Below are positions 31,794-39,703 of a DNA stretch of 49,455 bases, one piece after another (positions within the stretch are counted from its first letter, which is position 1; each line of letters opens with the position of its first letter). The stretch covers positions 1 to 49,455 of the forward strand of contig JACSRW010000037.1 in assembly GCA_014879565.1 (NCBI GenBank), read 5' to 3'. Origin of the DNA: Chitinophagaceae bacterium (lineage in GTDB: Bacteria; Bacteroidota; Bacteroidia; Chitinophagales; Chitinophagaceae). The translations under genes and the position numbers were made by a program. The notes below the pieces were generated by a model, which searched no databases, was not told the DNA's origin, and saw only the letters and a program-made list of their open reading frames with translations.

Positions 31794-34205
31794 TTATTTG
31801 ATTTTATTCCATTGTTGCTGCAGCATCCGGATAAAGTACCCCCCCACCACACTTCTGGCCTGAAAGCCTGTCTGTCTGCCGGTTGTGGTTTCATGCCAGT
31901 CCGTCATCGGTACCCTGTCAGGCGTTTCTGCTGCAAAATTAACCAGGGGGCTTATGAATAATGAAAAAGTTTCCATGTCATCCGCCAGGCAGGCAGTCCA
32001 GCAAATCCAGTCCGATTTGGTATAGCTCCGCCGGCTGTCTAATGGCAAACCGTATTTCTGTTGTTTCCCCAGGTAAAAGGTAATTTCTTTTTTGTATACA
32101 GAAGGGGGGAACAGATCCAGATCCAGTAATTTATCCCAAACCAGGTTATATTTCTGACTCCATGTTTTGCCCTTTTCAAAAGTGAGGGCGTAATGGTCTC
32201 CGGCATCAGCCATTTCCATCCATCGGCTGGCATAATCGCGGGCAATAGCTTTACATCTGTCTGCCTCTTCTGTTAGTCCCAGCCCCGCCGCCATCTGTGC
32301 ATAAGAGCCGATTCCTATGATTGCTTTCAGGGAGAGATTGGCATTCCGGGCCAGATGACCGGCAAAATCATCCGTACATAACTGGTTGACCGGATCCAAT
32401 CCGTCCTTCACAAGAAACTCCACCCACTGACTGAGTATCTTCCAGTGTTTACGGGCAAAATCAAATTTTTTTTCCGCCTTACAGATGGCAGCGGTCAGTA
32501 TTACCATATTTCCGGCCTCTTCCACCGGCATATCTTCCGGATAGGTCTGCCCGTTGGCCAGCGGATAGGTACCGAGATCATGTGCCGGAAAGGGTTTGCT
32601 CCATTTACCCGATTCACTGTAATACATAATGGGTTCTACCATCCCTTTCAGCAGATCGGGATTATAAAGCAGGCTTAAAGGAGCAGAGGGATAGGTAACA
32701 TCCACGGTCCAGATGGAACCATTGCTGAAATTCTCCTTTTGCGGAAAAAGGATTTCATTCGCCGGCCCTCTGACCAGTTTATGCGCGGCCAGTGACTGAC
32801 GGTAAGCCAGCACACAAAGCCGGGCATATGCTTCACCACCGGCTTTTTCGGCATCTGCAAAAAGTTTACGGTCAAAATTATCACAGCGGTCAAGCACTGC
32901 TGTTGACTCCCGGTACGCCGCTGCAAGCAGGGATTCCATAACGGGGTATTTTTTCTTCCACCAGGGCTGCAGATTTTTTCCGAAATACTGGATAGAAAAA
33001 AGATCGTCGTAGGCCAGCAGGATGGTACCCGGCATGGGCAAATCGCCGGTCTTACCAAAATCAACTCTTGTTTCTGTAAAACCGGACAGTTTGTACCCGG
33101 GCAAAGTCGGTTCCGGGCTGAGTTTATACTTGCCGTTATTCTCCACCGCCAGGTACACATAACCCCAGTCAATCCGGACATCATCCCCCTTTGTTTTCAA
33201 CACCGGCTGTTCTCCCGTGCCGGTTTTAATAAACTGCAGATTACCCGCACGCCCCTTTGTTTTTTTAAGCGGCACCGGTTTTTTATTCCTGGCCAGATCG
33301 TCTGACTGCAGGAAATACAATGACACATCGTGTTTCTTTTCATCCAGTGACTGAACTGTGAAATGAATATAACTGACCGGTCTTGAGAGCAGATCCGGAT
33401 CTGTTGCCAGTAAAGGAGAAACAAAATCACAGGCCAGGAAAACAGGTCCGCACTGAAAACCGTATTTTGTCTTGGTGGCGGTCATTTCCACCCCGTTCTG
33501 TATGGCAGGAATTATACCCGGCAGCAATTTTTTTGCTGCCAGCCCTGCATCGAGCCAGGCATAACCACCGGTATTGGTACAATGTATGGCCAGCAGGTTT
33601 TTCCCCTTCCTGAGTAAAGAACGGAATCTGTCTGCTAACGTAAAATACTTCAGGTCACTGGTGTAACAATCTGTACAGGAAAAAATCTGCTGGCCGTTCA
33701 GGTATACTTCGGCATCATCATCGTGCCTTAATTGCAGCAGCAACTGATCTGTAACTTCTTCAGCCAGCTCAAAGGTTCGTCTCACCCAAATTTCATTCCC
33801 TTTCCACGCTGTGGCGGCATTATTTTCCCATCCGCTGCCAAAAGGCATATTTCCGTTTTTCCATTTCGCATCATCAAAATCTTCCTTCATCCAGTTTTTA
33901 CCGGGTTTGGATTCAATATAACGGCAGTCCACAGGCATTTCTGCACCAGAGGCTACTATAGTTTTTACCGGATAAGCCGGCTGACCCAGAAAATTATACA
34001 ACTTCCCGTCCACACGCAGCAAACCCAGCAGGGAATGTTCTGCCCCGGTCCAGTGCCGGGTGACCGACTCATTCAGCTTATCTGAAACACTCCAGATACT
34101 AAAATAGGGATCATGGGTTATTAAGGGAAAGGCTGGCGCTTTGGTAACCTGTGCAGAAACCAGCTGGCTCATAACCAGCATTACAAACAAAAAACACGTT
34201 CTCAT
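31794..34205 (-). CDS. Exported GtaA-like glutaminase-family protein (DUF4964/5127/4965/1793)
   Basis: An 803-residue exported protein; a signal peptide ends near residue 18 (LVSAQ). The likely domain order is a short DUF4964-like start (ITHDPYFSIWSVSDKLNES, about 28-46), a galactose-binding-like beta-sandwich insert (about 105-215: DFDDAKWKNGNMPFG, LRHDDDAEVYLNG), then the DUF5127/DUF4965/DUF1793 parts with an (alpha/alpha)6-type end (about 455-800: SYTKSDWICWTACLAD, VPMTDWHETTTG). Fungal GtaA is a secreted glutaminase, but most bacterial members are untested and may be glycosidases. It lies between GH127 and the dehydrogenase in the same run, separated from GH127 by a heptamer array. Confidence 0.82.
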   Translation of the reverse strand: MRTCFLFVMLVMSQLVSAQVTKAPAFPLITHDPYFSIWSVSDKLNESVTRHWTGAEHSLLGLLRVDGKLYNFLGQPAYPVKTIVASGAEMPVDCRYIESKPGKNWMKEDFDDAKWKNGNMPFGSGWENNAATAWKGNEIWVRRTFELAEEVTDQLLLQLRHDDDAEVYLNGQQIFSCTDCYTSDLKYFTLADRFRSLLRKGKNLLAIHCTNTGGYAWLDAGLAAKKLLPGIIPAIQNGVEMTATKTKYGFQCGPVFLACDFVSPLLATDPDLLSRPVSYIHFTVQSLDEKKHDVSLYFLQSDDLARNKKPVPLKKTKGRAGNLQFIKTGTGEQPVLKTKGDDVRIDWGYVYLAVENNGKYKLSPEPTLPGYKLSGFTETRVDFGKTGDLPMPGTILLAYDDLFSIQYFGKNLQPWWKKKYPVMESLLAAAYRESTAVLDRCDNFDRKLFADAEKAGGEAYARLCVLAYRQSLAAHKLVRGPANEILFPQKENFSNGSIWTVDVTYPSAPLSLLYNPDLLKGMVEPIMYYSESGKWSKPFPAHDLGTYPLANGQTYPEDMPVEEAGNMVILTAAICKAEKKFDFARKHWKILSQWVEFLVKDGLDPVNQLCTDDFAGHLARNANLSLKAIIGIGSYAQMAAGLGLTEEADRCKAIARDYASRWMEMADAGDHYALTFEKGKTWSQKYNLVWDKLLDLDLFPPSVYKKEITFYLGKQQKYGLPLDSRRSYTKSDWICWTACLADDMETFSLFISPLVNFAAETPDRVPMTDWHETTTGRQTGFQARSVVGGYFIRMLQQQWNKIK

Positions 34206-34224
34206 AACACCCAGTTTAATATAC

Positions 34225-34287
34225 CCTTACTCATTATTTATTACTCATTATTCATTACTCATTATTCATTACTCTCCACTCACCCCT
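34225..34287. repeat. Nine-unit heptamer array (CATTACT/CATTATT)
   Basis: CCTTACT, CATTATT, TATTACT, CATTATT, CATTACT, CATTATT, CATTACT, CTCCACT and CACCCCT in exact 7-base phase. It begins 20 bases before the ATG of the glutaminase-like gene and ends 3 bases from the GH127 stop codon. It fills almost the whole spacer between these two genes. Confidence 0.9.
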
Positions 34288-34290
34288 CCC

Positions 34291-36252
34291 CTAATAATTC
34301 AGCTTCACATCCGCAATTTTCACCGGCAGCCATACCTGCATTTCATTTTTACCCCGGTTGGCCCAGGCATAATAAGGAATAGCCGTAATTTCTTTTTTCT
34401 CAGTGTACAGCGATTCACCGTCCCCGCTCACCTGGATAACTGGTACCAGGGCCTTTAATACTTTTACCGGTTCATCCAGTATTTTGGAGTCAGACAACCG
34501 GAATGCTGTTTTGTCGGGGATCACCAGGTTCCAGGCCTTTCCATTATTATCCGCACCTTCCACACAATATACCAGGGGACCCCGTTGCAGGGCAATACGT
34601 CCCTGGTTTTGTTTTATTTCATTCCGGGCCTGTATCATTTTTACTTCCATTGGCAGTTCCAATTCCACCACATCTCCTTTTTTCCAGGTTTGTGCAACAA
34701 GCATGTAACCGTCTTTCACCGTATACGTAACTTTTTTCCCGTTAACCGAAATAAGGGGCATGGCGGCAGATCCGTATTTTGTTGTGTAAAGTCCCCCGGG
34801 TACGATTTCATTGCTACACCAGCCGGGCAGCCGGAGGTACAGATTGAAATTTGATTTTTTGGCCGGCTCAATCACCAGTTTTACATATCCGTCCCAGGGA
34901 TAATTTGTCTCCTGGCGGATGGTTACCGGAACTTGGTTCACCTGTAATGCAACATTGCTGCAGGTATACAGATTTACAAATACCGAGTTTTCCGCTTCCG
35001 CATATACATAGTTCCCGAGAGAGGCTACCAGCCGGGCGATATTTGCCGGGCAGCAGGCTGTACCAAACCATTCACGGCGCTGGTGTTGTCCGCGGGATGC
35101 CAGCGGATTGCCATAGAAGAAACGGTCGCCACTGAGGCTGAGACCGTCAAGCGCCCCGTTATATAAACTTCTTTCCAGTACATCCATATACATCGCCTGT
35201 CCGGTCAGCGCGTTCATTCTTTGGTTCCAGAAAACCATTCCAACAGAAGCACAGGTTTCGCAATACGCATGTTCATTGGGCAGGTCATAATCCACACTGA
35301 AGCCTTCATTGCTTCCGGCCGATCCGATACCGCCTGTGATATACATATTCCGGTGTACCACATCCTCCCATACTGTTTTCATAGCCCGGATATATCCCGA
35401 ATCCCCGGTATGTGCCGCTACATCAGCAGCCCCGGTATACATATACATGGCCCGAACCGCATGCCCGGTTATCTGTGTCTGTTCTTTAACCGGCAGCAGA
35501 TCCTGTGCATAGGCGGTATCTTTCCAGTCAGTCCAGGTATACCCTTTGGCCAGTTTGCGTCCCCGCTGATCCAGCAGCCAGTCGGCCAGCCGCAGATAGC
35601 GTTGCTCACCGGTAACATCAAAGAGTTTCACCAGTGCCAGTTCCAGTTCCTGGTGCCCGGTAACCCAATTCCGTTTACCAGGGCCAAAGAGGCTGTCAAA
35701 ATGGTCAGCCCAGCGTATGCATACCTCTAACAGCTTTCTTTTACCGGTAACATTGTAATACGCCACCCCAGCTTCAAGCATATGCCCGGCATTATAATCT
35801 TCGTGCATGCTCATATCGGTATAACGGTCTTTCAGCCCTTTGAGTGTATACCAGGTATTCAGGTAACCATCGGGCAACTGGGCAGCCGCAATTTTGTCAA
35901 TCCATTCATCACATTTTTTTTCCAACGTGGTATCGGGATGCGTTTTCAGCGCGTACGCCATTGCCTCAAGCGCCTTAAATACATCGCTGTCATCATAAAA
36001 AATACCTTCATGTTCTTCCCCCAGCTTCCGGGCTACTTTCTCAAAATTCCGGATACGTGCCGTGGCGGTTTCGGTCTGGTAGATACAGGCAGCCAGCGTG
36101 GCTGTAGCGACTTTATCTATTTTGGGTTTCCAGAATCCACCAGTAATATCCACCCGGGAGAAATTAACAAACCGGTATTTCCCCCCACTCATTTGCGCCG
36201 GAAGAATAGTATGAATCAGCAGGGTGATAAACAGAATCAATACTTTATTCAT
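34291..36252 (-). CDS. GH127 beta-L-arabinofuranosidase (HypBA1-like)
   Basis: A 653-residue exported glycoside hydrolase of family 127 (DUF1680), with a signal peptide ending near residue 20. The catalytic set known from Bifidobacterium HypBA1 is intact. Glu316 (in GSNEGF) is the acid/base position, Glu332 and Cys334 (in YCETC) are zinc ligands, and Cys400-Cys401 (in GTACCPAN) are the nucleophile and third zinc cysteine. HypBA1 removes beta-L-arabinofuranose from hydroxyproline-linked arabino-oligosaccharides of plant cell-wall glycoproteins. Other GH127 members act on different sugars, so the substrate is inferred from the hydroxyproline-processing neighbours. It starts 10 bases after the MBL gene stop. 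Confidence 0.92.
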   Translation of the reverse strand: MNKVLILFITLLIHTILPAQMSGGKYRFVNFSRVDITGGFWKPKIDKVATATLAACIYQTETATARIRNFEKVARKLGEEHEGIFYDDSDVFKALEAMAYALKTHPDTTLEKKCDEWIDKIAAAQLPDGYLNTWYTLKGLKDRYTDMSMHEDYNAGHMLEAGVAYYNVTGKRKLLEVCIRWADHFDSLFGPGKRNWVTGHQELELALVKLFDVTGEQRYLRLADWLLDQRGRKLAKGYTWTDWKDTAYAQDLLPVKEQTQITGHAVRAMYMYTGAADVAAHTGDSGYIRAMKTVWEDVVHRNMYITGGIGSAGSNEGFSVDYDLPNEHAYCETCASVGMVFWNQRMNALTGQAMYMDVLERSLYNGALDGLSLSGDRFFYGNPLASRGQHQRREWFGTACCPANIARLVASLGNYVYAEAENSVFVNLYTCSNVALQVNQVPVTIRQETNYPWDGYVKLVIEPAKKSNFNLYLRLPGWCSNEIVPGGLYTTKYGSAAMPLISVNGKKVTYTVKDGYMLVAQTWKKGDVVELELPMEVKMIQARNEIKQNQGRIALQRGPLVYCVEGADNNGKAWNLVIPDKTAFRLSDSKILDEPVKVLKALVPVIQVSGDGESLYTEKKEITAIPYYAWANRGKNEMQVWLPVKIADVKLNY

Positions 36253-36262
36253 CTTTCTTAAT

Positions 36263-37240
36263 TTATAAATTGATCAGCATACCTTCTTCTGCTGCCCGGA
36301 ATCCGGCTGACCGCAATTGTTCCTTTTCTTCAGAAGTTTTTTTCAGCAGCGGATTACTGTGATTAAAGTGGATAAAATGGATCCGTTGCTTCAGCGAATC
36401 CGGCAAATGGGAAAGACGCCATACTGTTTCTTCTACAAAGGGATGGGGTACTTCCCGCATATCTCTGCCCGGCAGTTCCCCATTGCGGTAAAAAGTCCCG
36501 TCTATAAATAAAAGGTCATACTCATTTACCATTGCACCGATATCCCTGTCCCATTTGTCCCATTTATCAATATCCGGCAGGTAAAGAATTTTTTTCGCGG
36601 GTCCCTCCACTGCAAAACCAACGGTTTCGGAGAATTCATCCCGGTGTGGGACAAGGATCGGTCTTACCCGGAGAGAAGGATTGAGTGCAAAGGAACTGTC
36701 GCTCCGGAGTGGCAGCAGCCGGATATTCCGAAGCCCGATCAACTGACTCCAGGGACCATTATGCCGGAGAAAGGAATCCATCCGGGGCATGGCATATACC
36801 GGAATATCGGCAGCACCCTGCACTTCCCGGCCGAATTGCATTAGCCCTGTATAATGTCCGGTATGCGCATGGGTCAGTAAGATACCGTCAGGTGTATAAT
36901 CAGGGGCCAGCGGGAGATAATGCTGCAGATTTTTTAACTGAACGGGCAGATCGGGTGTGGCATCCAGCAACCAGTATTGTCCTGCTTTCCGGTCTACAAG
37001 GGCCAGGCAACTTACATATTTGCGGGTTTCTTTTTTATTCCAGTAAGCGGCACAACAGCTGCTTTCACATCCGGTCTGCGGATATCCTGCATCCTGTGTT
37101 ATGCCCAGCACCACCAGAAACTGATCCGGCAGTATACTTTCCGGAAGATAAGAGGTTTTCCGGTCCGACCTGAAGTTAAGCAGGGCGGCACTGAGCAGCA
37201 GTATTCCCACCAGGAATATCCTGAACCATCTTGAATTCAT
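36263..37240 (-). CDS. Membrane-anchored PqqB-like metallo-beta-lactamase-fold hydrolase
   Basis: A 325-residue protein with an N-terminal membrane anchor (about residues 7-22) and an MBL fold of the PqqB-like type. The start of the fold, LGITQDAGYPQTGC (45-58), and the metal motif THAHTGHYTGL (His124, His126, His129) are clear; the usual aspartate of HxHxDH is a glycine. Further histidines occur in VPHRDEF and FNHSNPLL. Several cysteines cluster at 58-63 (CESSCC). No PQQ genes are near, so a PQQ role is unlikely; the substrate is unknown. The gene starts 1 base after the Gfo/Idh stop, which implies co-translation. Confidence 0.82.
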   Translation of the reverse strand: MNSRWFRIFLVGILLLSAALLNFRSDRKTSYLPESILPDQFLVVLGITQDAGYPQTGCESSCCAAYWNKKETRKYVSCLALVDRKAGQYWLLDATPDLPVQLKNLQHYLPLAPDYTPDGILLTHAHTGHYTGLMQFGREVQGAADIPVYAMPRMDSFLRHNGPWSQLIGLRNIRLLPLRSDSSFALNPSLRVRPILVPHRDEFSETVGFAVEGPAKKILYLPDIDKWDKWDRDIGAMVNEYDLLFIDGTFYRNGELPGRDMREVPHPFVEETVWRLSHLPDSLKQRIHFIHFNHSNPLLKKTSEEKEQLRSAGFRAAEEGMLINL

Positions 37241-37241
37241 A

Positions 37242-38576
37242 TCAGCCTGTTTTCGGAATTTTATACCCATTATAATAAGGAGCGGCCAGGTAACGGCGGT
37301 TCACTTTTTCATCCGTGAATCGCTGTCTGGCCGGGTCCCATTCCAGTCTCTTCCCGGAGCGGAAAGCAATATTGCCCATCTGGCTCAGGATGGCGATATG
37401 AGAAGCATCCCGGATGGAACACTTCAGCTCGTCCATTTTCCGGTTACGTATCACTGTTATAAAATTCTCCATGTGTTTATCCAGTCCGTTATCCGAAGAT
37501 TTCTTCCTTTCTGCCTTTACTTTTTGCGGACTCCGGGTTTCTTCCCATACTTCCCAGCCTCCCCGGTCAAGCTCCAGGGTACCATGATCTCCCACAAAAG
37601 CAATGCCGTGGCTTTTATTATACAGCCCGTTTTCCAGCCCGATCGTGTGATCCCAGCTCAGGGTAAACCGGTCAAACTGGTAAAGCGCGGTCATAGTATC
37701 CGGCGTTTCCTGGGGGGATGCGGGGTCGCCGAAATTACCTCCAAGGGCGCTGATTGTTTTCGGTACGGTGGCCTTCATGCCCAGCAAGGCATAGTCAAGG
37801 AGGTGTACCCCCCAGTCAGTCATCAGGCCACCTGCATAATCCCAGAACCAGCGGAACGTAAAATGAAACCGGTTGGCGTTAAAGGGTCTTGATTTTGCCG
37901 GTCCCAGCCAGCGCGAATAGTCAACACCGGGTGGAACCGGTGAATCCGCCACATAGGGAATCGGCTTTTTCCATCCCACATAACACCAGACTTTTACCGA
38001 ACGGATATTGCCCAGCTGACCACTGTGTACAAAATCAATGGCTTCCCGGAAATGCTGCTGACTGCGCTGCCACTGACCTGCCTGCACCACCCGGTTATAT
38101 TTTTCCTGTGCACTGATCATCACCCGGCATTCTTCAATGGAATTCCCCACTGGTTTTTCTACATAAATATCTTTGCCTGCCTCACAGGCATCCACCATTT
38201 GCAGGCAATGCCAGTGATCAGGCGTTGCAATAATCACCGCATCTATATCCTTTTGTTCCAGCAGGGCCCTGTGATCATTATATGTTTTCACCCTGCCGGC
38301 GTCAATTTGCATTGCTGCCAGTTCCCCCATTCTTTTATCCAGCACATTCCGGTCAATATCGCAGAGCGCTGCCAGGTTTACGCCCGGAATTTTTAAAACA
38401 GCCTTGAGGTTAGACCAGCCCATCCCGTTTACACCGATCACCCCGATATTCACCTGGTCAGAAGGTGCCACCCGGTTACGGAATATGGCAAACACATCAT
38501 GGCCGAACGATGAACCGATAAGTGTTCCCGCAGTTAAGGCTGAAGCCTGGAAGAGAAATTTTTTACGTGAACTCAT
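37242..38576 (-). CDS. Gfo/Idh/MocA-family oxidoreductase, probably exported
   Basis: A 444-residue NAD(P)-dependent sugar-type oxidoreductase. The N-terminus SRKKFLFQASALTAGTLIG looks like a Tat signal with an RK in place of the twin arginine, followed by a hydrophobic stretch. The Rossmann fold begins VNIGVIGVNGMGWSNL; EKPVGNSIEECRVM carries the conserved EKP motif, and GGLMTDWGVHLLDYALLG is typical of the secreted Bacteroidota members often grouped near GH109. Substrate unknown; the neighbourhood suggests a sugar derivative from plant glycoproteins. The start at 38574-38576 lies 36 bases after the epimerase stop. Confidence 0.88.
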   Translation of the reverse strand: MSSRKKFLFQASALTAGTLIGSSFGHDVFAIFRNRVAPSDQVNIGVIGVNGMGWSNLKAVLKIPGVNLAALCDIDRNVLDKRMGELAAMQIDAGRVKTYNDHRALLEQKDIDAVIIATPDHWHCLQMVDACEAGKDIYVEKPVGNSIEECRVMISAQEKYNRVVQAGQWQRSQQHFREAIDFVHSGQLGNIRSVKVWCYVGWKKPIPYVADSPVPPGVDYSRWLGPAKSRPFNANRFHFTFRWFWDYAGGLMTDWGVHLLDYALLGMKATVPKTISALGGNFGDPASPQETPDTMTALYQFDRFTLSWDHTIGLENGLYNKSHGIAFVGDHGTLELDRGGWEVWEETRSPQKVKAERKKSSDNGLDKHMENFITVIRNRKMDELKCSIRDASHIAILSQMGNIAFRSGKRLEWDPARQRFTDEKVNRRYLAAPYYNGYKIPKTG

Positions 38577-38598
38577 ATTAAACAATTTTAACTGTTTC

Positions 38599-38621
38599 CT
38601 GTTACCCATTGCCTATAACAC
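38599..38621. repeat. Short heptamer trace (GGTAACA/GGCAATG) at the epimerase stop
   Basis: On the minus strand TGTTATA, GGCAATG and GGTAACA follow one another in 7-base phase. GGCAATG and GGTAACA are the same heptamers as in the array at 43911-43952, 5 kb away. The trace covers the epimerase stop codon. Confidence 0.55.
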
Positions 38622-39623
38622 CTGGAACCCATACGCATACGGGTCATCATCCTTATCAATCCATATCGTATTGTAGCCATAAATCCTGGCCCACCCTTCC
38701 ACCGAAGGCCGGATAGCGGGCAGGCCATTGATTTGAAGTTCCTCCTCTATTCGGCCTGTAAATGTGCTGCCAATGATACTTTCATGTATAAACAGTTCCC
38801 CTTTCTTAAGTTTGCCCTTTGCATACCATTGTGCCATACGCGCACTTGTACCTGTACCGCAGGGTGACCGGTCAATGGCTTTATCTCCGTAAAAAACAGC
38901 GTTGCGTGCCGTGGAAACAGGGTTCAGCACGGCTCCGGTCCAGAGGATATGTGAACAGCCGCGAATGGTGGCATCTTCCGGATGAATAAAGGAATAACGG
39001 GCATTGATGTCTTTTCTTAATTCGCGGGCCCATGCAATGAGTTTATCTGCTGTATACTGTTCAATTCCCCGGAAATTCTTCTGGACATCCACAATTGCGT
39101 AAAAATTTCCGCCGTAAGCCACATCCACAACCAGTTCTCCCAGTTCCGGACATTCAGCTGTCAGTTCTGCACTATGGAGAAATGAAGGCACATTCGTTAG
39201 CCTGACTGATTTCACTTTTCCGGTTTCCTGTTCCTGTTCATACCGGATCTTAACCAGGCCAGCCGGAGCTTCCATCCTGATTTCACCGGGAATACGGGGC
39301 TGTACCAGCCCCTCTTCCACCGCAATGGTGACAGTGCCGATCGTTCCGTGACCACACATAGGCAGACAGCCGCTGGTTTCTATAAATAGAACCGCAACAT
39401 CATTGGCAGGATCGGCAGGCGGATAAAGGATACTTCCGCTCATCATATCATGCCCCCGGGGTTCAAACATGAGACCGGTTCGTATCCAGTCATACACCCG
39501 CAGGAAATGCTGTCGCTTTTCACTCATGTTCTTCCCCTCCAGCAAGGGCCCTCCTTCCTTTACCAGCCTGACCGGATTCCCGCAGGTATGCGCATCAATA
39601 CAGGTGAATAGGTGTTTTGACAT
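38613..39623 (-). CDS. 4-Hydroxyproline 2-epimerase (proline racemase family)
   Basis: A 336-residue cytoplasmic enzyme of the proline racemase family. Both catalytic cysteines are present: Cys90 in MCGHGTIG and Cys255 in DRSPCGTGTSA. This makes it an epimerase or racemase and not the related trans-3-hydroxyproline dehydratase, which has threonine in the second position. The N-terminal CIDAHTCGNPVRLV and FEPRGHDMMSGS are typical of 4-hydroxyproline 2-epimerases, which convert trans-4-hydroxy-L-proline to the cis-D form. It is the first gene of the minus-strand run that ends with the dehydrogenase. The start at 39621-39623 is preferred over in-frame upstream codons. No clear -7 box was found. 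Confidence 0.9.
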   Translation of the reverse strand: MSKHLFTCIDAHTCGNPVRLVKEGGPLLEGKNMSEKRQHFLRVYDWIRTGLMFEPRGHDMMSGSILYPPADPANDVAVLFIETSGCLPMCGHGTIGTVTIAVEEGLVQPRIPGEIRMEAPAGLVKIRYEQEQETGKVKSVRLTNVPSFLHSAELTAECPELGELVVDVAYGGNFYAIVDVQKNFRGIEQYTADKLIAWARELRKDINARYSFIHPEDATIRGCSHILWTGAVLNPVSTARNAVFYGDKAIDRSPCGTGTSARMAQWYAKGKLKKGELFIHESIIGSTFTGRIEEELQINGLPAIRPSVEGWARIYGYNTIWIDKDDDPYAYGFQVL

Positions 39624-39642
39624 GTTTACAGCTTGTTGCGGG

Positions 39643-39677
39643 CTAACCATTGCCCATTACACAATATCCATTCTCTT
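39643..39677. repeat. Degenerate heptamer array next to the AGMO-like promoter
   Basis: CTAACCA, TTGCCCA, TTACACA, ATATCCA and TTCTCTT in 7-base phase; four of the five units end in CA. It ends 3 bases before a probable -7 box. On the minus strand it includes GGCAATG and GGTTAG, relatives of the arrays at 43911 and 7291. Confidence 0.5.
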
Positions 39678-39680
39678 TCC

Positions 39681-39688
39681 TAAATTAG
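39681..39688 (+). promoter_or_regulatory. Probable -7 box (TAAATTAG) of the AGMO-like gene
   Basis: Seven of eight positions match TAnnTTTG, 15 bases before the ATG. It is the same TAnnTTAG variant as before purE. Confidence 0.4.
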
Positions 39689-39703
39689 CGGCAAAGCTTG
39701 CCG

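Noticed and set aside
31793-31894. 34-residue N-terminal extension of the D-amino-acid dehydrogenase
   Set aside because: The FAD-binding beta strand begins directly at the ATG at 31790-31792, and the extension overlaps the upstream gene.
36263-37240. A PQQ biosynthesis role for the PqqB-like protein
   Set aside because: No pqqA, C, D or E is nearby, the protein is membrane-anchored and the motif is altered (HxHxGH); family resemblance alone does not support the role.
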